Source: Bifidobacterium sp. WK012_4_13 (GTDB lineage Bacteria > Actinomycetota > Actinomycetes > Actinomycetales > Bifidobacteriaceae). From it: 64,000 nucleotides of DNA. The first letter of the stretch is position 1; every line of letters starts with the position of its first letter. The stretch lies in assembly GCF_041080835.1 (NCBI RefSeq), contig NZ_CP129683.1, positions 1,550,001-1,614,000 of the forward strand. The letters run 5' to 3'. Made by a program: the position numbers and the translations under genes. Positions 44,233 to 52,046 of the stretch are shown here, piece after piece. The notes beneath the pieces are model-generated. The model did not search any database, was not told the DNA's origin, and worked only from the letters and a program-made list of their open reading frames with translations.

Positions 44233-45213
44233 TCACACGGTTACGGAGTCGTGCTGTGAGATGCTGCTCAGGTAGCTTTGCGCGTCCAAAGCCGCTCGGC
44301 AACCCATTCCGGCTGCAGATACCGCCTGACGATAGACCTTGTCAACAACGTCACCTGCCGCGAATACGCCTGGGATGGAAGTGCGCGTGCAATCATGTTC
44401 GACAGTGATGTATCCGTCTTCGTCGGTTTCCAAGGAGCCATTCAGGAAGGCCGTTTCCGGAGTGCTGCCGATGGCCACGAACACGCCACTGGCCTGCAGG
44501 CTGCTGGTTTCGCCGCTCACGACATTCGTAAGATCAACGGATTGTGCACCTTTATCGTCGCCATGCACGGCAGTAACGATGGAATCATAGATGACATTGA
44601 TATTGTCGTTGCTGAGCACGCGGTCGGCCATGATCGTTGAGGCGCGGAATTCATTCCTACGATGAATGAGCGTTACGGATGAGCCATATCCTGCGAGAAA
44701 ATCGGCCTCTTCCATTGCTGAATCGCCGCCGCCGATGACGACGATTGGCTTGCCTTTGAAGAAGAAGCCATCGCATGTCGCGCAGTACGATACGCCGCGT
44801 CCAGAATATTCGACCTCCCCTGGAACACCCAGCTTCTTGTATTGGGCGCCGGTGGTGACTACGACAGCACGAGTCGAATAGGTAGTGCCTGAGTCGGTCG
44901 TGACATGCTTCAAACCATCGTCGGCTTGGAAATCGACCGATACGACATCGTCATATTCAATCTGGGCACCGAATTTTTCAGCCTGATCATGCATCTTGTC
45001 CATCAGGTCGGGACCCAGAATGCCATCGGGGAACCCTGGGTAGTTCTCGACTTCGGTAGTGTTCACCAGTTGGCCGCCGGGCGTCAAAGCTCCGGCAAGA
45101 ACCACTGGCTGGTAGCCAGCTCGAGCCAGATACAGTGCAGCAGTGTAACCTGCGGGGCCCGATCCAATGATGACGACATCCCTTTGGTCGGTTTTTTCAG
45201 CTTCTTGAGTCAT
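44233..45213 (-). CDS. trxB: Thioredoxin reductase
   Basis: FAD- and NADPH-dependent disulfide reductase, about 326 residues. FAD motif VIIGSGPAGYTAALYLARAG at the N-terminus, the redox-active Cys-Ala-Thr-Cys in YCATCDGFFFKG, the NADPH-binding VIGGGDSAMEEA, and the C-terminal FAAGDVVDKVYRQ. Length is normal. The ATG at 45213 follows a few in-frame codons from 45243; a ribosome binding site is not evident. In other Actinobacteria trxA comes next; here a decayed region follows, and no thioredoxin gene is seen in the window. Confidence 0.96.
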   Translation of the reverse strand: MTQEAEKTDQRDVVIIGSGPAGYTAALYLARAGYQPVVLAGALTPGGQLVNTTEVENYPGFPDGILGPDLMDKMHDQAEKFGAQIEYDDVVSVDFQADDGLKHVTTDSGTTYSTRAVVVTTGAQYKKLGVPGEVEYSGRGVSYCATCDGFFFKGKPIVVIGGGDSAMEEADFLAGYGSSVTLIHRRNEFRASTIMADRVLSNDNINVIYDSIVTAVHGDDKGAQSVDLTNVVSGETSSLQASGVFVAIGSTPETAFLNGSLETDEDGYITVEHDCTRTSIPGVFAAGDVVDKVYRQAVSAAGMGCRAALDAQSYLSSISQHDSVTV

Positions 45214-45353
45214 GACCATAACAATAACCACTTTTGTAGCCAAAGACGGCGATGTGCTCAGCGTGAAAGGATATGCCCCTGCAAAACTCGCAGGGCAGGT
45301 AGCCGGGCAAGTCCAGTCCGTTTCACTCTTGAGAATTACCGCTACAAGCCCAG

Positions 45354-46532
45354 CTATGCCCCTCTGTGGCGGTTTTGGGCTAGAACGGACTCAACCATGC
45401 TCGAATACAGATCCGCCAAGTGGTAGCCCGCCGCAAGTGCCGATTCAGGGAGCAGCGATGTATCCGTCATTCCCGGGGTGACATTCGATTCCAGGAATTG
45501 AGGGATGCCGTGCTCATCAACGATGAAGTCAGTCCGGGAAATGTCCCGCAGTCCCAGCGCCTTATGCGCGGTAAGTGCCTCGGAACGCAAATCATCGAGT
45601 ATCGAACGTTCGACACGTGCAGGAATGAAGAATTCCGTGGGCCCTGGCGTATATCGGGCGTCATAGTCATAGGTGCCGTTTGGGGTATCGATCTCGAGAG
45701 GAGGCAAGGCCACGAGCTCACCATCGATCTCAAGCACGGAGACGGATACTTCGGCTCCTACGACGGCCTTCTCGACGAGTGCCACACTCCCATAGGCAAA
45801 ACAGCTCACCATGGCCTGCGGAAGCTGTTCGGCATCGGTGACGAGCGTGCAGCCCATCGCGGAGCCTCCCATGGTCGGCTTGATGAAGAGCGGCAGCCCG
45901 ACTGAGTTGACGAGAAGATCAATCACCTTGGTCGCACCCAGTTCACGGAACATGGATTCTGGCAGAGTCACGGAGTGAGGGGTGTGCAAGCCCGCCTTGC
46001 GTACGACATTCTTAGCGATTGGCTTGCTCCAAGCGGTTCTCGAAGCCTTGGCGCGCGAACCGAGGTAGGGAACGTCCTCCATTTCAAGGATGTCTCGGAT
46101 TGAGCCATCCTCGCCGTTTGCGCCGTGCAGCAAAGGCCAGACCAAGTCTGGATGCGTCGCTGGGTCGCTAAGATAATCCAGCAGCTCGCTGTCCATGTCG
46201 TGCAGGGCAACTGTCCATCCGGCGTCCTCAAGGAATCCTGCAACACGGTGTCCCGAGCTTAGCGACACGTCGCGTTCGTGGCTTAGACCACCGCAGACAA
46301 CGAGAATCGAGGTGTCCTTGCGCTCTTTGGCTGACCACACATGGTGTGTGAGGGTCTCCGTTGAAGGATTCGCTGGAGAATTAGCCGAAGGATTCGCTGA
46401 ACGGCCTGAGCTCATGATGTCGCCCTCTTTGGCGGAGATCTGAACGCCTTCCGTGCGCTTGACCACCGGCGTGGCAACGGATTGCGCTGCCACGCGTTGT
46501 ACGGTTGCCGGTTTTCCTACTTTCTTGACCAT
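45354..46532 (-). CDS. D-alanine--D-alanine ligase family protein
   Basis: ATP-grasp ligase, 392 residues by the longest start. LLHGANGEDGSIRDILEMEDVPYLGS is the N-terminal substrate signature of Ddl. PLFIKPTMGGSAMG is the ATP-binding lid, and the end has SRTDFIVDEHGIPQFLESNVTPGMTDTSLLP with the Mg2+-binding Glu-x-Asn. It should join two D-alanines for peptidoglycan. The first 39 residues look like an unrelated low-complexity arm; the ATG at 46415 with gaggg upstream is a good alternative start, the one at 46532 also having aaagg. It sits between an aminotransferase and trxB. Ddl paralogues with other substrates cannot be ruled out. Confidence 0.85.
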   Translation of the reverse strand: MVKKVGKPATVQRVAAQSVATPVVKRTEGVQISAKEGDIMSSGRSANPSANSPANPSTETLTHHVWSAKERKDTSILVVCGGLSHERDVSLSSGHRVAGFLEDAGWTVALHDMDSELLDYLSDPATHPDLVWPLLHGANGEDGSIRDILEMEDVPYLGSRAKASRTAWSKPIAKNVVRKAGLHTPHSVTLPESMFRELGATKVIDLLVNSVGLPLFIKPTMGGSAMGCTLVTDAEQLPQAMVSCFAYGSVALVEKAVVGAEVSVSVLEIDGELVALPPLEIDTPNGTYDYDARYTPGPTEFFIPARVERSILDDLRSEALTAHKALGLRDISRTDFIVDEHGIPQFLESNVTPGMTDTSLLPESALAAGYHLADLYSSMVESVLAQNRHRGA

Positions 46533-46611
46533 GACCTTTGCCTTTCTAGGCTGTTCCTTCTCGTATTGGTAATCGATGGTTCACGGTGCTCAGCGCCGGA
46601 TGCCCAGAGTC

Positions 46612-47931
46612 TCAGTGAGATGACGGACCTGGATATTCAACATCGCGTGGATCCGGATCCGGCTTGCCTGTGGTGCCGAATAGTTCGGCAGTCTCCCTGT
46701 CCGCGTCGATGACCGTCGAAAGTCTGCGAATGCCTTCGGTGATGCGACTTGGCGTCGGGTAACAGAACGAAAGACGCATATGGTCCGTGCCCTCCCCATT
46801 GTCGTAGAATGCAGTGCCGGCGACGTAGGCGACCTTCGCGGTGATCGCCCGTGGAAGCATTGCACGGGAATCCAGACCTTCGGGGATTTTCAGCCAGATA
46901 TAGAAGCCGCCTTTGGGCTTGTGCCACGAACAATACGGCAGGTACTTCTTCAACGCGGCATCCATGGTGTCGCAGCGTTCCTTGTACATGCCGCGATAAT
47001 CGTTGATCTGCGCCTTCCAGTCGAAGTTGTCAAGATAGGTGGTGATGGTCATCTGGCTCATGTTCGATGGGCATAGGATTGCGGACTCATTGGCAAGCAC
47101 CAGCTTGTGACGGATTCCAGGAGGAGCGACCATCCAGGCGACTCGCATTCCCGGAGCGATGATCTTCGAGAAGCTGCTGAGATACACCACATTCTCGGGG
47201 TCCATCGAGCGAAGCGCAGGGTAGGTCTTGCCTTCGAAGCTCAATAGTCCGTATGGGTTGTCCTCGACGATCAGCACATGGTATCTGCGAGCGATCTCAA
47301 GCACCTGAGGACGGCGCTCGAGGCTCATGGTCGCACCCGCGGGATTGTGGAAATTCGGCACCGTGTAGAGGAACTTCACAGGGTGCCCAAGCGCTCGCTG
47401 CTCGATTATCGCCTGTTCGAAGGCCTCTGGTATGAGACCGTTCTCATCCAGCAGCACGTTGACGACATGGACCTGAAAGGATTGGAAGACGCCAAGGGCT
47501 CCAACATAGTTCGGCGCCTCGGCCAGAATGGAATCGCCGGGATTGCACATGATCCTGGTTATGAGGTCGAGTCCGGACTGTGAGCCATTGACGATAACCA
47601 CGTCGTCTGGCTGAGCATCGGTGATTTTCTCCAACTCCATGATCTGCAGCACGTCTTCCCGCAGATGCGGGTCGCCCTGTGCAGAACCGTATTGCCAGGC
47701 CACATCGCCCTTGTCCTTGAGCATCTTGGCCAGCAAAGGCGCCAGTTCATCGAATGGCATGCGGTCGAGATAGGGCATGCCACCAGCGAGGGAAACGACC
47801 TCAGGTCGGCTCGCCACTGCGAACAAGGCTCGGATCTCGGATGCCCTCATCGCTTCTGCCCGGTCGGCGTAACTACCGAACCAGGGGTCGTTCTTAATGA
47901 CCTTCGATGGGATATCTCGATTCTCCGACAT
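46612..47931 (-). CDS. PLP-dependent class I/II aminotransferase (2-aminoadipate/MocR-C type)
   Basis: Fold-type I aminotransferase of about 439 residues with no N-terminal HTH domain. IVNGSQSGLDLITRIMCNPGD, TVPNFHNPAGATMSLERR, VEDNPYGLLSFEG and SSFSKIIAPGMRVAWMVAP (the PLP lysine in SFSK) follow the LysN/2-aminoadipate aminotransferase pattern. The start at 47931 (MSENRDIPSK) has ggaagg upstream. It may act on branched, aromatic or aminoadipate substrates; the exact one is not evident. It is oriented with ddl and trxB, 79 bp before the ddl-type gene. Confidence 0.88.
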   Translation of the reverse strand: MSENRDIPSKVIKNDPWFGSYADRAEAMRASEIRALFAVASRPEVVSLAGGMPYLDRMPFDELAPLLAKMLKDKGDVAWQYGSAQGDPHLREDVLQIMELEKITDAQPDDVVIVNGSQSGLDLITRIMCNPGDSILAEAPNYVGALGVFQSFQVHVVNVLLDENGLIPEAFEQAIIEQRALGHPVKFLYTVPNFHNPAGATMSLERRPQVLEIARRYHVLIVEDNPYGLLSFEGKTYPALRSMDPENVVYLSSFSKIIAPGMRVAWMVAPPGIRHKLVLANESAILCPSNMSQMTITTYLDNFDWKAQINDYRGMYKERCDTMDAALKKYLPYCSWHKPKGGFYIWLKIPEGLDSRAMLPRAITAKVAYVAGTAFYDNGEGTDHMRLSFCYPTPSRITEGIRRLSTVIDADRETAELFGTTGKPDPDPRDVEYPGPSSH

Positions 47932-48088
47932 GATTGCTGGCCTTCCCACATTGACTTGGCATATTGCTTCCAAGGCATCGAATCGTGCGAATCATGTCTT
48001 GGCGATCCCAAGAAGCATGATGTCACACGTTGATTTCACACTGTATTACAAACCACACGATTTGGGGAACGCCAAGGTGAAGCTATTA

Positions 48089-48122
48089 CGACTTCAGTAC
48101 ACTTGCGACTTCAGTACACTTT
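48089..48122. repeat. 17-bp tandem duplication over the murJ stop codon
   Basis: cgacttcagtacactt occurs at 48089-48104 and again at 48106-48121. The second copy contains the murJ stop (48111-48113, minus strand). The duplication adds a copy of the last codons after the stop and does not change the protein. Confidence 0.8.
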
Positions 48123-51100
48123 GACCGAGTTGAAATACAGGCCGCTTGAAGGCGTGGTCGTGAGAGGAACCCAGACGACCAGGTCCTGCGTGGTGACAGG
48201 AGTGCTCAGCTTGACCTCGGTCGTGCCGCTGGAATCGAATGAGAACTGCGCGATCGCAGTGCCCTGAGTGGGCGAGGTGGCCGTCGAATTCGCATAGATC
48301 TGGCCTTGCCCACCGGATTGACGTATTGAAATCACGATGCGGGATACCTTCTCGGCCTGGGTGAGATGGATGTACCAACCACGTCCTTCGTAGCCACTGG
48401 GCTGATTGATGTAGGTTTCGGTTCCCGTCGCATATGCGGTGGTGTTCTGAACCACCGGATCGGGCACCTTTTCGGCATTCTTGTCGACGTGGGTCACCGT
48501 CTCGGTCGTCGCTGAGCTTGAGGCGCTGCTCGACTTAGTGGCGCTGCTCGACGACTTCGTCGCCTTTGCGGAACTCGATGCCTTCGAGCTTGAGGATGTG
48601 GCTGACGCTGAGCTTGACGAGGCGCTGCCGGATCCGCTTGAAGAGGCGGTCGGACTGGAAACTCCTGGCAGGGTCACGTTCGACATGTCAGGCCATTTTG
48701 TGGTGTCTGACGACGAGTCGCCAATGTTCGCGACATTGCCGAAGAGCGCGTTTACGGCAAAGAAGAGGGCTACAAGAATGGCGATGATGCCGACGACGAT
48801 GGCCATGGACCGTGTGGTGAAGATGCCGAGCATCTTGGAACTGGAATCGTCTTCGTCATCGGGAGTCTGCGCCTCTGAGCGCGACTGGGCAGCCGAATCC
48901 TCCTTGGGTGCATAATCGCGGGGCTTGGGCGTGAAGCTTGGCGGCAGAGGCTGCATGGTCGCAGTCATCTGCTCGTCAAGCACGCGCTCCGCCTGACGCT
49001 GACGATCCGCGCTGACGTAGCCCTGTTCGATGTCTCCAAGTTCCAAATCACCTGTGACCATAGGAATGTCACCGGTGTTGGTCAGTGAATTCTCGCGAAT
49101 CTGCGATACGTCGTATGGATTGGTTGCGTTCGAAGCACGAGGGTGAGTGCGCGATCCATCATCGAAGGCAGAGAAGAAGTCCCCGTCGCTTGGCGTCGGC
49201 TGAACAAGCTGAACCTCGCTGCTCTCGGGGAACAGCAACTGATTTGTCGCCCATTTCGGTTCCTGGGACTGTTCGGCCGATTCATCTTTCGGAGCGAACG
49301 AGTCGGGAATCTCAAGAACCTGCATGTCTGGACTTGGAACGATGCCGACCTGTTCGATGGATTGACGGCCAGTCGCCTTCGGCCAGACGATGTCGTCATC
49401 CGACAGCTCGGCAGTCGGACTCCATGTCCCCAGAAGCGCAGACAGCTCTGCAAGCGTGATCAGCGGTATCGGCTCGCGGCCATCGCTTCCCGTGATATGC
49501 AATCCACGTCTGCAGATGATGCCGAATTCATCAGGCATCCCTGAGGGAAGCAGTTGCTCGGTGAATCTCATGCCGCGGATTTCTGGCGTTCTCGTCAGCA
49601 TCGCATACAGTGTGCCAGACAATTGGCGGGTTGCAAGCTCTTCGAAGGATTCGCGCGTGGCAACCCGTGCGAGCGGGTGCTCGAGCATCGCGTTGATGGG
49701 GGCTGCGGCAAGGGTGATGCCGGATTCTGATAGGCGAATGGTGTCTGCGGAGACTGCGGCGTCTATCAGATGGGCCTGCTTGAGGCTGATCAGCGCCTCA
49801 CAGGCCTCGCCGATGATCGAGCGCATGGCCTCGAAGCTGAGCGTCGCCATTTCCGGACCGGCGAGGTAGTCAGAGACTGATATGCCACTGTCCATGGCGG
49901 TCACAAGCAACCCGACACCCTGTTGAGTGCTGAAGTGATATACGGGTGTGAAATGCCGGTTGTGACGAAGTGCCAGGCCCGATGCAAAGGTGTTGATTTG
50001 AGAGACCAGGGTTTCATCGGTCACGATGAATAATTGGCAATCACGGGCAAGAACCCTATCGGTCGCCTTCCAAACCTGAAGGCCCGGTTCGTCGCGTAAG
50101 GAAGCCACCAATGTGTATCGGTGAATGAACGTGTCACCAACTTTTGGTTTCATGCTCCCTGTTCTTTCTGAGTGCCCCACCGATCTATGAGTAACCGGTA
50201 CTCTCGCCATTCTAACGTTCTGGCTGACCGAAGGTTGGGAATTTTCCGCAGGAATTGTGGATGTTTCCCATGTATTTTGTTTGCGGGCATTCGTGACGGG
50301 AATCGAGGAGGGCATGACATCCGGGGCGGGAATGCTTCCTGTGGCACCTGCAGCGCCTTCCTCGCCCGAGGATTCAGGAGTGGAAGCGTGTCTGGAAGAG
50401 AGGATTCCTGCAATTCGTCGTTTGCCGCTGACCACCATATTCGTGAATTCCTCGGTCTTGAGCCCTATCAGCACACCGCAATAGACAAGAGTCAGAATCA
50501 CGACCATGATGACGCAGATGACTATGGATTGGACCCAGCTCATATGCCCATCGAATTGAGAGACATCGGAACCGGCGAGATGGAGCACTGGTCTGTAGGC
50601 TATCTTGCAGACCACCAGTGCGACGGCTCCGGCAGCGATTGACGTGGCGTATGTCAGCGTGATGCGTCTGCCGTCCATCCGGCCGCCAAATCGTTTTCTG
50701 AGCATTATCGCAAGGAAGGGGAATGCGATGACCACGCCGAGCGAGAGTGAGATGCCGACCCATCGCGTCCACTGCGTCGGTGAGGTGACTGCTGTAGCCA
50801 TCAATACGATGATAGCTTGAAGTCCGTTGAACAGCAGAGCGAAGATAAACGGATTCTTGCCATCTTCGAAGGCATAGAAGGTGCGCTGGATCAGCAGAAA
50901 GGCACTTACCGCCACGAGGCCCCATGAGAGTCCGACAAGAGGCTGGGCGATCAGAATCGCCTCTCGAACGTCAACGGATGGCAGCAGTGCACGGGTGATG
51001 GGAACCGGCATTGCGACGAGGGCCACCGTGAAATACACCATCAGCAGGCCGACGTTTCGAAGTGCCTGGCTTAAGTCCGATCTTGCATCGCCGATGCGAT

Positions 51101-52046
51101 GCTCGGCGATGGCCTTCGACAGCTTGGGAAACATCGCCGTGGTCACCGACACCGCAATCAGTGAATAAGGAAGGATATACAGGGCATATGCGTTCTGATA
51201 GGACCCGTTGCCTGCGATGCCGAAAGGATCGTGGCCAGCCAGTGGAGCGCCGTTCGTGATACGCGCGTTGATCACGTTCGCAAGCTGATTGACGGCGACG
51301 ACGCCAAGGCTCCATGCGGCGATGGGACCCATTGAACGCAATCCGATGCCGCGAATGCCCCAGGTGAACTTGAACTTGAATCCGCTCCGCATCAATGGCC
51401 AGAACAGCACCAAGGCCTGAAACCCGACGCCTATGGTCCATGTGCCTGCAGTGAGTGCAGTCTTCATTGGCGTCCAGAAGTCCAGAGGCTGGTGCTGGGC
51501 GTTGCCGAATATGACGATGAAGAATATGAAGCCGGCGCAGCTGATGATGTTTGCCCCGACCGAGCTCCATGCGTACGCCGTGAACCTGCCCTTTGCAGCC
51601 AGAAGCTGCCCAAGGACGGTGTAAAGCCCATAGAAGAATATCTGAGGCATGCACCATAGCGTGAATGAATCGACAAGGGCTCTTTCCGGGCCGCTCCAAC
51701 GCGAATCAAGATAGATCGAAGTCAGCACCGACGTGCCCAGCATCAGGATGAGCGTCAATCCCAGCAATAGGACGATGGCCGTCGTAATGAGCTTGTTGAG
51801 CCGTTCCTCTGCATGCTCCGACTTAAGCGTGCGTACGATTTGCGGCACGAGAACGGCGTTGAAGATGCCTCCGGAAATCAACGTGAACATGACTTGCGGA
51901 ATCATTGCGCCGGTCTGATACGCGTTGATGGCGGTTCCCGTGGTGCCCAGCGCGGCAGCAAGCAGAATTGTCCGTATCTGCCCCGTTATTCGGGAAGCTG
52001 CTGTGCCAGACGCCATAATCAGCGAGTTACGCCCGACAGAGTTCAT
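48111..52046 (-). CDS. murJ: MurJ lipid II flippase fused to kinase-like and C-terminal extracytoplasmic domains
   Basis: 1311 residues. Residues 1 to about 545 form the MurJ/MviN flippase with 14 membrane segments (MNSVGRNSLIMASGTAASRITGQIRTIL at the start, with the basic residues of the central cavity). A Ser/Pro linker follows. From about 635 to 900 lies a protein-kinase-like N-lobe/C-lobe (VGDTFIHRYTLV, VWKATDRVLARDCQLFI) without the catalytic HRD and DFG motifs, so a pseudokinase. A TM helix stands near 1075-1097, then a Ser/Ala-rich stretch and a C-terminal beta-rich domain like that of actinobacterial MviN. The pseudokinase of mycobacterial MviN recruits FhaA when phosphorylated. The start overlaps the DUF6049 stop. 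Confidence 0.93.
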   Translation of the reverse strand: MNSVGRNSLIMASGTAASRITGQIRTILLAAALGTTGTAINAYQTGAMIPQVMFTLISGGIFNAVLVPQIVRTLKSEHAEERLNKLITTAIVLLLGLTLILMLGTSVLTSIYLDSRWSGPERALVDSFTLWCMPQIFFYGLYTVLGQLLAAKGRFTAYAWSSVGANIISCAGFIFFIVIFGNAQHQPLDFWTPMKTALTAGTWTIGVGFQALVLFWPLMRSGFKFKFTWGIRGIGLRSMGPIAAWSLGVVAVNQLANVINARITNGAPLAGHDPFGIAGNGSYQNAYALYILPYSLIAVSVTTAMFPKLSKAIAEHRIGDARSDLSQALRNVGLLMVYFTVALVAMPVPITRALLPSVDVREAILIAQPLVGLSWGLVAVSAFLLIQRTFYAFEDGKNPFIFALLFNGLQAIIVLMATAVTSPTQWTRWVGISLSLGVVIAFPFLAIMLRKRFGGRMDGRRITLTYATSIAAGAVALVVCKIAYRPVLHLAGSDVSQFDGHMSWVQSIVICVIMVVILTLVYCGVLIGLKTEEFTNMVVSGKRRIAGILSSRHASTPESSGEEGAAGATGSIPAPDVMPSSIPVTNARKQNTWETSTIPAENSQPSVSQNVRMARVPVTHRSVGHSERTGSMKPKVGDTFIHRYTLVASLRDEPGLQVWKATDRVLARDCQLFIVTDETLVSQINTFASGLALRHNRHFTPVYHFSTQQGVGLLVTAMDSGISVSDYLAGPEMATLSFEAMRSIIGEACEALISLKQAHLIDAAVSADTIRLSESGITLAAAPINAMLEHPLARVATRESFEELATRQLSGTLYAMLTRTPEIRGMRFTEQLLPSGMPDEFGIICRRGLHITGSDGREPIPLITLAELSALLGTWSPTAELSDDDIVWPKATGRQSIEQVGIVPSPDMQVLEIPDSFAPKDESAEQSQEPKWATNQLLFPESSEVQLVQPTPSDGDFFSAFDDGSRTHPRASNATNPYDVSQIRENSLTNTGDIPMVTGDLELGDIEQGYVSADRQRQAERVLDEQMTATMQPLPPSFTPKPRDYAPKEDSAAQSRSEAQTPDDEDDSSSKMLGIFTTRSMAIVVGIIAILVALFFAVNALFGNVANIGDSSSDTTKWPDMSNVTLPGVSSPTASSSGSGSASSSSASATSSSSKASSSAKATKSSSSATKSSSASSSATTETVTHVDKNAEKVPDPVVQNTTAYATGTETYINQPSGYEGRGWYIHLTQAEKVSRIVISIRQSGGQGQIYANSTATSPTQGTAIAQFSFDSSGTTEVKLSTPVTTQDLVVWVPLTTTPSSGLYFNSVKVY

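Noticed and set aside
44080..44259. 59-codon frame (MGGSSRLAPL...) on the plus strand before trxB
   Set aside because: It overlaps the end of trxB on the other strand and has no ribosome binding site; chance frame is more likely.
48481..48915. 144-codon acidic frame antisense to the murJ Ser-rich part
   Set aside because: Arises from the complement of serine and alanine codons in the linker.
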